64,000 bases of DNA, taken from Streptomyces sp. LX-29. GTDB lineage: Bacteria > Actinomycetota > Actinomycetes > Streptomycetales > Streptomycetaceae. The first letter of the stretch is position 1. Each line of letters opens with the position of its first letter. Location: contig NZ_CP089746.1 of assembly GCF_029541745.1 (NCBI RefSeq), forward strand, positions 1,798,001 to 1,862,000, read 5' to 3'. Positions 45,096 through 53,029 of the stretch are shown piece after piece. The position numbers and the translations under genes are program-made. The notes below the pieces were generated by a model that was given only the letters and a program-made list of their open reading frames with translations, had not been told where the DNA came from and did not search any database.

Positions 45096-45114
45096 AAAGG
45101 TTAGCCTAACCTCA
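45096..45114. promoter_or_regulatory. Iron box (DmdR/IdeR-type) of the siderophore operon
   Basis: A 19-bp palindrome with core AGGTTAGCCTAACCT. It matches the actinobacterial iron-box consensus TTAGGTTAGSCTAACCTAA at about 16 of 19 positions. It should repress the siderophore operon when iron is sufficient. Confidence 0.85.
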
Positions 45115-45225
45115 CCACACAGCAAAGAGCTCTCGATCGGCCGATCACAAGGGGAGAATCAGCCAACCTTGCCCTTCGGGTCAAAGCCTGCGCGGCCCCT
45201 GAGCCGGGCCTACCTGCTGCCCCTG

Positions 45226-45265
45226 CTTCACCGGCTCCACGCACTCCACTCGAGGCGTCATGGAA
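45226..45265. repeat. Diverged copy of the RNA methyltransferase 3' end (left island border, attachment-site-like)
   Basis: CTTCACCGGCTCCA (45226-45239) is identical to 51536-51549 inside the 3' end of the RNA methyltransferase gene. CGCACTCCAC and CGTCAT follow in both, with a 9-nt deletion here. Both copies have the same orientation, so this is a direct repeat flanking 45.24-51.54 kb. Confidence 0.5.
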
Positions 45266-45338
45266 ATAGGGTGCTCTACGAGACGACCAAGGAACCCGCG
45301 GTCAAATGCACCTCAACGGTGCGAGGAGGGTCTCCGCT

Positions 45339-45632
45339 TCACACCAGGGAGACCTCCTCACGGTCGCGTCTTCTGCAGCCGTCACCCCAGCCCGTGGCGG
45401 CAGGGCAGCGGGGGGCTCTGCTCCAGCGAAACCCAGTAGGCGCAACCGCGCAGGACGAGGCCTCGTCCGTGTGGATGTACTGCGCCGGATCCACGGGGAC
45501 GAGGACCAGCACCAGGTAGGCGGGAACCTGGCGCCTGCCGCGCAGGCGCTTGTAGCAAGCTCTCTCCCTACCAGCCCTGCTGGTCGTTGAGCTCCATGCG
45601 TCCCCGTGCTCCGGTCGCAGGCCACTCGCCAC
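45339..45632 (-). pseudogene. DUF4365-like gene remnant
   Basis: The frame reads PAYLVLVLVPVDPAQYIHTD, reminiscent of the core of DUF4365, a nuclease-like domain common in defence islands. The expected continuation AYWVSLEQSP appears in another frame about 20 nt further on, so a frameshift has occurred, and both ends are missing. Assignment is by pattern only. Confidence 0.35.
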
Positions 45633-45654
45633 GAGTCCATGGCCGGAGTGACAC

Positions 45655-45691
45655 CGATCACTGTCCGGGCAGGCTGCCCGGACAGTGATCG
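45655..45691. terminator. Long hairpin terminator after the DUF262 gene
   Basis: A perfect 17-bp stem (45655-45671 with 45675-45691; core ACTGTCCGGGCA) has a 3-nt loop. It lies 53 nt beyond the DUF262 gene stop. Confidence 0.85.
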
Positions 45692-45744
45692 TCGGGAAAG
45701 GGTGTGATCAGGCCATACATCGGGGATTGAGCCGGTCGTTCGGG

Positions 45745-48345
45745 TCAGAACACCGCCTGGACGCCGTCCTCGTCGAACGGGCGGCGGGCCTCCGCCAGCG
45801 CCACCTCGTGGACGAACCATTCCAGCACGGCCCGGATGTCGTCACCGTGGCCCGCGAAGACCTCCAGCGGGAACGAGGGGCGCAGGTCCAACTTGGCCTC
45901 CGCCAGGTCGATTCCGTCGATGGCGTTGAACCGCTCCATCAGCGCCCGGCGCAGCGGCTCGTCGTCGAACGGCGGCCGCCGCTTGAGGTACTGGAAGACC
46001 ACCTCGACCGTGCCACTCACGGGATAGACCGCGATCGGCCACAGCGCACGCGAGGCGTTCGGAAGCCCCGCCTCCACCGTCGGGAAGCAGCTGGTCTCGT
46101 CGCCCTTGCCGTAGACCTGGTGTCCGCCCTGCTCCTCCCAGAAGCGCAGCACCGCCAGAACGCCGTCGACGACCTCAGGCGTCTGGTTGTCCCGCAGCAG
46201 GGATTCGAAACGGGAGGCCGCGCCCATCGTGGTCTCGTCGCCGCTGCCGTCAGCCGCCGTCCCGGGCAGCGATTCCTCGGGGATCTCCTTGCCCACCAGC
46301 ACCGCGAGGTCGGAGGCGGTCAGCCGGTGCGACTTATGGGCCCGGCCGTTCTCGTCGAAAGGAACCCCCTCCGTCTGGAGGATCTCCTTCGGAGCGCCGG
46401 AGTGCCGGTCGTCCGTCCAGCGGAATCCGTCGGCGATCCGGCCGTCCGCGGTCAGCACGCGGTAGGCACAGTGAAGGCCGGGCTTGGACGACACGTGGTT
46501 CCCCACAGCGACGGCGCTGGTGCCGATGACGGCGGCCAGGTCGCCGTACGAGGTCCAGGTGCCGGCCGGGATGGCGAGCAGGATCTCGCGCAGTTCCCGC
46601 CAGCCCGCCCACTCGTCGTCGGCGTGCACGACACCGTCCAGCGGGCCGGGCCACAACTGCACGGCCCGGTTGGCCAGTTCCTCGCAGCGCGCGAGGATCT
46701 CCGCGCGGCCCCACCGCTCCTGCGCCGCGATCCGCTGGTTCATACGCAGGGCGCTGGCGTCCATGAGTTCCTGCTTGCGGCGGAACGGGTGGTTGGAGAG
46801 CTTCGCGTTTTCGCCAGAGAGGGTCAGGTTGCCGAGGGTGTGCACGAGCATGCCGTGGACCTCCTCGGGGCTCTCGCCATCCTCGACCTCCTCCGCGAGC
46901 AGGTCGAACCACTGCTGGGCTGGTCGCTGCGGAAGTACGTGCTCGACGGTCAGCTTCGCCTTGGTGTAATCGACCGGCTCACTCGACTCGTAGCTCTCCT
47001 CCAGCCTGCGCAGGATCTGGAAGCGCTGGCCGCCGCGGCCCGTCTTGTAAAACGGACGGGTGCGGATCGCCTCGCGGACGGCGTCGTCGCCGGGCCATAC
47101 CCGCGCGCCCGTGCGGTTGCGCGAGAGGAAGCGCCGTACGGCCTCGGCCGGGGAGCCGTCCTTGTCGAGCTCCTTGGGGAGTTCCATGAACACGCGATTG
47201 CTACCCGTCGTGGACAGGCCCGCGAAGAGCCGGCGCACCATGTAGCTCTCGGCGTGGGCGAGAGCGGTGGCGGCCTCGTCAGCCGTCGTGCTGCCCTCGT
47301 CCAGCAAATCAAGGAGGTGCAGCGCGAGCGGGTAATGGACCTGGCCGCCCCACCGGGACAGCCGCTCCAGCGCCGTCCGTACCTGCGGGTGTGCCTCCCG
47401 CTCGGGCTCCACGATCCGCATCAGGCGGTCCGCGCGCAGCGCGAAGCGGGAGATCTCGGCCTCCAGTGCCTCCTCGTCGCCGCTCAGCGGTTCGAGGCGC
47501 CTCTTCTGATCCCGGTAGATCTCGCTCTGACGTGCGCGGCTGTTGCCTCCGACGACCAGGTCGAGCCAGACCAGCAGTTCCAGGTTGACCGGGCCCAGCA
47601 GTTCCTGCATGGGCAGCCACCGCTTGCGGTAGACGTCCTCCCCCCTGGTGGGCAGGCACATGAAGAGGTAGTTACGCAGCAGGTCGCTCTGACTGAGCCC
47701 GACACCCGTGTTGTTGATCGACTCGAAGATCCGGTAGACGTTGTCTCCCTCGGCCGCCGTGATTGCCACGATGGAGAGGCAGTCGCCCAGCACGGACTCG
47801 ACCTCGTCCGCCCATGTCTCACCGCCGCTGTCCGCGCCGTCGGTGATGGCTGCCACGAAGAAGCGGTAGGCGGCTCCCACGTTTCCGGCGCCGCCGGCCT
47901 TCGGAAGGCTGTCCACGCAGGCGATGTACGCCTCGCGGTCGGCCTGTGTCGGGAGCAGGCGATAGCCGTCCAGTCCGTCCTGGTAGGTGTTGACCAGGAG
48001 GAGGTCGTTGATCCGAGCGGCCCTCTTGTCGGCACCGCGCTCGCGGTGGTGGTCGCGCAGGGCGGTGAAGGCGAGCATCAGGGTCGTCATCCGCTGCTGG
48101 CCGTCCACGACGAGCCAGCGCTGCATTCCGCCCGCAGCGATCCGCTCGGGTGCCAGGACCACCGACCCCAGGAAGTGCCCAGTGCCCGCCCGGCCTTCCA
48201 GCCGGTCCTCGACAAGCTCCAGCACGTCGTCCCAGAGCTGTTGCAGTTCCTCCCTCTGCCAGCTGTAGGTGCGCTGGTAGAGGGGGACTTGGAACTGCTT
48301 CTCCCCCTGCACGAGCTTACTGAACGTGGTCTCCTGAGCGTGCAC
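45745..48345 (-). CDS. DUF262-DUF1524 (GmrSD-like) nuclease fused to an alkyltransferase-like domain
   Basis: An 866-aa protein from GTG at 48345, with GGGGAGG 7 nt ahead. The N-terminal DUF262 domain has KQFQVPLYQRTYSW and the catalytic-type DGQQR (81-85). A DUF1524 HNH-like nuclease follows (VEHVLPQR near 470, LGNLTLSGENAKLSNHPF). Next is a domain like the DNA-binding part of O6-alkylguanine transferases (IPAGTWTSYGDLAAVIG, AVGNH, CAYRVL). Ala replaces the nucleophilic Cys of PCHRV, so it resembles non-transferring alkyltransferase-like (ATL) proteins. A C-terminal domain of about 100 residues is unassigned. GmrSD-like proteins restrict modified phage DNA, and the ATL part may recognise a modified base. 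It is divergent from the helicase gene. Confidence 0.85.
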   Translation of the reverse strand: MHAQETTFSKLVQGEKQFQVPLYQRTYSWQREELQQLWDDVLELVEDRLEGRAGTGHFLGSVVLAPERIAAGGMQRWLVVDGQQRMTTLMLAFTALRDHHRERGADKRAARINDLLLVNTYQDGLDGYRLLPTQADREAYIACVDSLPKAGGAGNVGAAYRFFVAAITDGADSGGETWADEVESVLGDCLSIVAITAAEGDNVYRIFESINNTGVGLSQSDLLRNYLFMCLPTRGEDVYRKRWLPMQELLGPVNLELLVWLDLVVGGNSRARQSEIYRDQKRRLEPLSGDEEALEAEISRFALRADRLMRIVEPEREAHPQVRTALERLSRWGGQVHYPLALHLLDLLDEGSTTADEAATALAHAESYMVRRLFAGLSTTGSNRVFMELPKELDKDGSPAEAVRRFLSRNRTGARVWPGDDAVREAIRTRPFYKTGRGGQRFQILRRLEESYESSEPVDYTKAKLTVEHVLPQRPAQQWFDLLAEEVEDGESPEEVHGMLVHTLGNLTLSGENAKLSNHPFRRKQELMDASALRMNQRIAAQERWGRAEILARCEELANRAVQLWPGPLDGVVHADDEWAGWRELREILLAIPAGTWTSYGDLAAVIGTSAVAVGNHVSSKPGLHCAYRVLTADGRIADGFRWTDDRHSGAPKEILQTEGVPFDENGRAHKSHRLTASDLAVLVGKEIPEESLPGTAADGSGDETTMGAASRFESLLRDNQTPEVVDGVLAVLRFWEEQGGHQVYGKGDETSCFPTVEAGLPNASRALWPIAVYPVSGTVEVVFQYLKRRPPFDDEPLRRALMERFNAIDGIDLAEAKLDLRPSFPLEVFAGHGDDIRAVLEWFVHEVALAEARRPFDEDGVQAVF

Positions 48346-48447
48346 GCCGTACCCTCCCCAACTCCGCTGCGCAGGCCCGCCATTGTCGCTCATGTCGTAC
48401 GGTGAACAACCGAATGTCGGCACACGTCACCAGTCCTGGGAGCGCTC

Positions 48448-50577
48448 ATGGCGACACTGGGAATCCACAAGGACTTCCTCCTGGAGTTCGCCAAGCTGGA
48501 GAAACCCGTCCAGAAGCGGGTGTACGAGGTCTTCGACAAGTTCCGCGAGCACCGGCACGCCGGGCTTCACCTGGAGAAGCTGGAGAGGCCCCGAGACCCC
48601 AGGATCCGCACCATCCGCATCACCAGGTTCATGCGGGGGGTCGTTCTCGCACCGGAGACCGGTGACAGCTACCTGCTCCTCAAGGTCATGCCGCACGACG
48701 ACGCCATCGACTGGGCTCTGAGTCACCGTGCCACGGTCAACTCGGCGACTCAGGGCATCGAACTGCGCGACGACATCGCGCTGGAGCAGGCAACCGCACA
48801 CGTGCGCCGGGTCGTACCCGCCGCGGACACACGCCTCTTCTCACACGTCCCAGACAAGGAACTGACCCGCCTCGGCATCGACCCGGACTTGCTCCCGCTG
48901 GTCCGGAACCTCGGCGACGAGACCCACCTCGACGCTCTGCGCAAGATCCTCCCGGAACAGCAGTACGACGTCCTCGCCGGCCTGGCCGCCGGGCTGACGC
49001 CGGAGGAGGTCTGGCGGGAATCCATCGCGGTCCACGCGGAGCACGCCCAGCCCGAGCAGCCGCACGGCCGGGAGCAGGACGGGCTCGCCGCCGCGATGGC
49101 GCGCTCGCAGGGCCGTATCGCGCTCCTGTCCGGACCCGACGAGCTGCTGGACATGCTTTCCCGGCCGTTCGACGCCTGGAGGGTGTTCCTGCACCCCAGC
49201 CAGCAGCGGATTGCCTACCGGCCCTCGTACAAGGGGCCGGCCCGGGTGACCGGCGGGCCCGGCACCGGAAAGACGGTGGTCGCCCTGCACCGCGCCCTCC
49301 ACCTGGCCCGCCGGCTGCCCGCCGACGCCCCGGACGGGGCGATCCTGCTCACGACCTACACCAGGGATCTGGCAGCCGACCTGCGACGAAATCTCGAACT
49401 GCTCATCCCCGACGAGGCGATCATGGCGAAGATCCGCGTCGTCAACGTCGATGCATTGGCCAACCAGATCGTGCGCGAGGAGCACGGCAGTCAGCTCACC
49501 ATCCTGACCGGCCAGAAGGAGATCCACTTCCGCTGGAACCGGATCGCCCACCACCTCGGCATCGAGTTCACCGACGCCTTCCTCGACCAGGAATGGCGGC
49601 AGGTCGTCCTCGCCCAGGACCTGCGCTCGCCCGAGGCCTACCTCAAGGCGTCGCGCGCCGGCAGGGGCGCTGCGCTGAGCCCGCTGCGGCGCGCGCAGGT
49701 CTGGCGTGCGGTGGAGGCGTTCACCCGGGAACTCCGCCAGGCCAAGGAGTGGACCTTCCTCCAGGTGTGCGCGGAGGCGGCCCGGCTGTTGGAACCGCGC
49801 ACCGACCGCCCGTTCCGCCATGTGGTGGTCGACGAGGCGCAGGACCTGCACCCCGTGCAGTGGCGCATGCTCAGGGCGCTGGTTGCCCCCGGGCCCGACG
49901 ACCTGTTCATCGCCGGCGACACGCACCAGCGCATATACGGGAACAAGGTGTCCCTGCGCAATCTGGGCGTCAACGTCAGCGGAAGGTCTCATCGGCTGCG
50001 CATCAACTACCGCACCACGCATGAGATCCTCCAGTGGTCCACGGCGCTGCTCAGCGGCGAAAGCCCGGACGACATGGACGGAGGAGTCGAGTCCCTCGCG
50101 GGCTTCCGGTCCGTGCTGCGCGGCGCACTGCCGCAACTGGAGGGAGCGGGCAGCAGGACGGAAGAGATCACGGAACTCACCGCCCGCATCACGCAGTGGA
50201 TGAACGGCGGCCTGGAGCCGGGCGAGATCGGAGTGGCCGTGCGCTACCTTCAGCTCGGCAGGGAGGTGGCCCAGGCACTCGAACGAGCCGGGATCCCGGT
50301 GAGTGTGCTCGGCACCTCGCGCGAGGGCGGGGACGGCGTCCGTATCGGCACGATGCACCGGATGAAGGGGCTGGAGTTCCGCTGTGTCGCCGTGGCGGGC
50401 GTCAGCGACGGAGTGGTCCCGCTGGCTGCGGCGCTGGCGCCGAAAGAGGTCGATGCACAGCAGTACCGAGACGACGTGCTGGGCGAACTGAACCTCCTTT
50501 TCGTCGCCTGCACCCGCGCCCGGGAGGAACTGCGGGTTTCCTGGCATGGTGCCCCGAGCCCGTTTCTCGCGATCTGA
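48448..50577 (+). CDS. SF1 UvrD-like helicase with N-terminal RelE-like domain
   Basis: A 709-aa protein. Residues 1-95 resemble a RelE/ParE toxin fold (KDFLLEFAKLEKPVQKRVYE, DPRIRTIRITRFMRGVV). From about residue 265 it is a UvrD/Rep helicase: Walker A GGPGTGKT, DEAQDLHPVQW, GTMHRMKGLEF and LLFVACTRAREEL. The RelE-like part probably serves as a nucleic-acid-binding or regulatory module in this fusion, because no antitoxin is encoded. It is transcribed divergently from the DUF262 nuclease gene over a 100-nt gap, so the two may form a defence pair (inference). The ATG at 48448 gives MATLGIHKDF. Confidence 0.85.
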   Translation: MATLGIHKDFLLEFAKLEKPVQKRVYEVFDKFREHRHAGLHLEKLERPRDPRIRTIRITRFMRGVVLAPETGDSYLLLKVMPHDDAIDWALSHRATVNSATQGIELRDDIALEQATAHVRRVVPAADTRLFSHVPDKELTRLGIDPDLLPLVRNLGDETHLDALRKILPEQQYDVLAGLAAGLTPEEVWRESIAVHAEHAQPEQPHGREQDGLAAAMARSQGRIALLSGPDELLDMLSRPFDAWRVFLHPSQQRIAYRPSYKGPARVTGGPGTGKTVVALHRALHLARRLPADAPDGAILLTTYTRDLAADLRRNLELLIPDEAIMAKIRVVNVDALANQIVREEHGSQLTILTGQKEIHFRWNRIAHHLGIEFTDAFLDQEWRQVVLAQDLRSPEAYLKASRAGRGAALSPLRRAQVWRAVEAFTRELRQAKEWTFLQVCAEAARLLEPRTDRPFRHVVVDEAQDLHPVQWRMLRALVAPGPDDLFIAGDTHQRIYGNKVSLRNLGVNVSGRSHRLRINYRTTHEILQWSTALLSGESPDDMDGGVESLAGFRSVLRGALPQLEGAGSRTEEITELTARITQWMNGGLEPGEIGVAVRYLQLGREVAQALERAGIPVSVLGTSREGGDGVRIGTMHRMKGLEFRCVAVAGVSDGVVPLAAALAPKEVDAQQYRDDVLGELNLLFVACTRAREELRVSWHGAPSPFLAI

Positions 50578-50715
50578 CACCGCATCGCACGCAAGGCCGG
50601 TTTCACGCCAATCACCAACCGCTTTACGGAGATCTTCGGGCTCGGGAGACGTGTCCCCCGATATTCTCCCCGCTTCCGTGTGGCCATAGCACGGGGGACC
50701 GAAAGGGCTTAGGTG

Positions 50716-51104
50716 ATGAGTACCATCCGTACGGGGCCGGCCGGCTGGCGCGTCTCCATCGTCGACGAGGACCCCCTGCGCGCCCGGCGCGGGCACGGGA
50801 ACTCCTGGACGCAGTCGCCGGCGACGACCCCTCCGCCGCTCTCGACGTCCCCGGCCGGACAGGCGCCCGGGACACCGACAAGGGCGGAGCGGTCACCGAC
50901 CTGATCGGCCTGGTGTTCAGCGGAGGCTCCCTGATCGCCGCGGGTCTGCAGATATGGCTGAGCCGTGTGCCACAGCGCACGGTCGTCGTCACCCGCCCGG
51001 ACGGAGCCACGCCGCGTATCAGCGGCAAGGAGGCGCGTGCCACGACGTGCTCGCCTCCACGCGCCAGTACTCGCGCGAGGACGAAGGACTGTCCCGCGGT
51101 GTAG
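50716..51104 (+). pseudogene. EACC1-like (effector-associated constant component) remnant, frameshifted
   Basis: ATG at 50716 with GAAAGGG ahead starts MSTIRTGPAGWRVSIVDEDP. The sequence then continues in a second frame as RELLDAVAGDDPSAALDV through VVVTRPDGATPRISGKEAR, and in a third frame as VLASTRQYSREDEGLS. The pieces align with the EACC1 family that normally sits beside caspase-like or other effectors (name from memory). At least two frameshifts break it, and no effector gene follows. Confidence 0.45.
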
Positions 51105-51120
51105 CGCAGCACTCCCCACG

Positions 51121-51152
51121 CAGGCCCCCGCGACCGTTGCGCAGGGGGCCTG
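51121..51152 (+). terminator. Hairpin after the EACC1-like remnant
   Basis: CAGGCCCCC (51121-51129) pairs with GGGGGCCTG (51144-51152) around a 14-nt loop, shortly after the end of the remnant. Confidence 0.5.
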
Positions 51153-51169
51153 GCGATGGCGGCCGGGCC

Positions 51170-51466
51170 CGGTCACCGGGCGGAGCGGCCCCATCACAGC
51201 GGCAGCTTCCGACAACCCGGCGAGAACGGACACCTCCGTCTCCACCACACCCGGCGCATCCAGCCAGGGTGTCCAGTACCGCTGGGCCTTCACCCGGCAA
51301 CGTCCTTGCGGAGCTCGGCTGCCAGAGTCACGGGCGGCAGTCCTGGCCGGGTCGGCAGGGTCCAGACGGGTGCCACGGCGTTCTGCACATCGGGACGGAG
51401 CCTCCGGTAGGCCACTGCCGCGTGCGGCCGGGCTGGAAGTACGGGAACGTACCGTGATCCGGACAT
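51170..51466 (-). pseudogene. Beta-family-protein-like fragment, frameshifted and truncated
   Basis: ATG at 51466 with GGGGAG 6 nt ahead starts MSGSRYVPVLPARPHAAVAY and runs to LRKDVAG, where a stop occurs. KAQRYWTPWLDAPGVVETEV then continues in another frame. The N-terminus resembles the family annotated as beta family protein (Pfam Beta_protein), whose members are about 350 aa. Only about 100 residues remain, so this is a broken island gene. Confidence 0.4.
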
Positions 51467-51532
51467 GGCGGCTCCCCCGGGCACTAACAGGTCAAGCGAA
51501 CCGCCGAATTCGAAAGGCCCAGGTCAGCGGTC

Positions 51533-52861
51533 CTACTTCACCGGCTCCAGAATCGCCACGCACTCCACATGGTGCGTCATCGGGAACAGATCGAACGCCC
51601 GCATCCGGCGCACTCGGTAGCCCGACTCGCCGAAGTACTTCAGGTCCCTCGCCAGGGCGGCCGGGTCGCAGGCCACGTAGGCGATGCGGCGGGCGCCGAG
51701 GGTGGCGAGGTGGCGGACGGTCTGGGCGCCGGCGCCGGCTCGGGGTGGGTCGAGGACGACGAGGTCGGCCTCGGTGATGCCGGTGCGGGGCAGGACCTGT
51801 TCGACCTTGCCCTGCTCGATGCGGACGCGGTCCAGGTCGGCCAGGTTGTGGCGGGCGTCCTCGACGGCGCGCTTGCCGGACTCGATGCCGAGGACGGCAC
51901 CCGTGTCGCCGACCCGCTCCGCCAGTGCCCCCGCGAAGAGGCCGACGCCGCAGTAGAGGTCCAGGGCCGTCTCGCCCTTGCGCGGCATGAGGCCCTGCAT
52001 GACGGCCTCGACCAGGAGGCCGGCCGCCTGGGGGTGGACCTGCCAGAAGCCGCCGGCGCCGACGCGCCAGGTGCGGTCGACGGCCCGCTCGCGGACGAAG
52101 GGGCGGCCGTGGACGCGGTGCACGCCGCCGGTCTTCTCGTCGACCCGCAGCACCGAGACCGGCTTGTCCAGCTCGACCAGCGGCAGCCGGCCGCCGGGGC
52201 GCGGGGTCAGGACGACCTGGCGGTCGTTCGAGCCGGTGGCGGCGATCGCCTCCACCGTGTCCATCTGCGGCCACGAGCGGCGCTCCACGCCCAGCTCGGT
52301 CACTCCGGGCGCCGCGATCATGCAGTGGTCGACGGGGACCACCTCGTGCGAGCGGTGCTTGCGCAGGCCCGCCCGGCCCTCCTCGTCGACCGCGTACTGC
52401 ACCCGGGTGCGCCAGGCCGGGACCTCGCCCTTGGGGAGCTTGTCACCCGGGGCCGGCTCCACGGTGCCGTCCCAGCCGGCCTGCTCCGGGGTGAGCCCGG
52501 CCAGTCGCGCCAGCTGCTCGGTGACGACCGCGCCCTTGAAGCGGCGCTGCGCGCCCGGGGCCACGTGCTGCCAGTCGCAGCCGCCGCACTGGCCGGGGCC
52601 GGAGAACGGGCAGGGGGCCTCGACCCGGTCCTTGGCCGGCTCCAGCACCCGCACCGCGTCCGCCCGCAGGAAGCGCGAGTGCTCCTCGCCCTCGGTGACG
52701 CGGGCGATCACGCGCTCACCCGGCAGGCTGTGGCGTACGAACAGCACCCGCCCCTCGGCCGTGCGGGCGATGCAGTGGCCGCCGTGCGCCACCGGGCCCA
52801 CCTCGACCTCGTACTCCTCGCCTACCAGAGACGCGTGGGCTGCCGAGGCTTCGGATCGCAT
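51533..52861 (-). CDS. TRAM-domain 23S rRNA/tRNA uracil-5-methyltransferase (RlmD/TrmA family)
   Basis: A 442-aa class I RNA methyltransferase. It has an N-terminal TRAM domain (YEVEVGPVAHGGHCIA), an iron-sulfur-type Cys cluster in PCPFSGPGQCGGCDW, the SAM-binding LDLYCGVGLF, DPPRAG, and the catalytic VACDPAALARDL. It would methylate a uridine at C5 in 23S rRNA or tRNA. The ATG at 52861 follows a GGAG about 10 nt upstream. Its last codons (EPVK-stop) lie at the island border, and a diverged copy of this 3' end occurs at 45226-45265. Confidence 0.92.
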   Translation of the reverse strand: MRSEASAAHASLVGEEYEVEVGPVAHGGHCIARTAEGRVLFVRHSLPGERVIARVTEGEEHSRFLRADAVRVLEPAKDRVEAPCPFSGPGQCGGCDWQHVAPGAQRRFKGAVVTEQLARLAGLTPEQAGWDGTVEPAPGDKLPKGEVPAWRTRVQYAVDEEGRAGLRKHRSHEVVPVDHCMIAAPGVTELGVERRSWPQMDTVEAIAATGSNDRQVVLTPRPGGRLPLVELDKPVSVLRVDEKTGGVHRVHGRPFVRERAVDRTWRVGAGGFWQVHPQAAGLLVEAVMQGLMPRKGETALDLYCGVGLFAGALAERVGDTGAVLGIESGKRAVEDARHNLADLDRVRIEQGKVEQVLPRTGITEADLVVLDPPRAGAGAQTVRHLATLGARRIAYVACDPAALARDLKYFGESGYRVRRMRAFDLFPMTHHVECVAILEPVK

Positions 52862-52889
52862 GGCGGGGTGGCTCCAGTACGTGAGGGGG

Positions 52890-52925
52890 GACGACAGCCG
52901 TCCAGTCGACGACAGCCGTCCAGTC
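52890..52925. repeat. Perfect 18-bp tandem duplication upstream of the RNA methyltransferase gene
   Basis: GACGACAGCCGTCCAGTC occurs twice in a row (52890-52907 and 52908-52925), about 30 nt before the start codon. It contains the small dyad GACGACAGCCGTC. Confidence 0.85.
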
Positions 52926-52992
52926 TACGTCCCGTACCGGGCCCTCCGTGACCGCCGAGACGCCCCGAGGGTGTCCGTCACGCTCGTAGGCC

Positions 52993-53023
52993 GGTGGGGG
53001 CGCCCGCCAGGGGCGCCCCCACC
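52993..53023 (-). terminator. Terminator after the APC permease gene
   Basis: A perfect 13-bp stem (52993-53005 with 53011-53023; core GGGGGCGCCC) and GCCAG loop lie 7 nt beyond the permease stop. Confidence 0.85.
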
Positions 53024-53029
53024 CAGGCG

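Larger units (their letters stand above)
45115..45744. other. 630-nt region between the iron operon and the DUF262 gene
   Basis: It holds the displaced RNA-methyltransferase 3' end (45226-45265), a broken DUF4365-like reading frame (45339-45632) and the DUF262 gene terminator (45655-45691). Codon character and GC content are visibly lower than in neighbouring core genes, in keeping with inserted, decaying DNA. Confidence 0.55.

Noticed and set aside
45302..51484. Integrase or transposase gene that could have moved the island
   Set aside because: No frame in the island shows tyrosine or serine recombinase motifs or IS ends.
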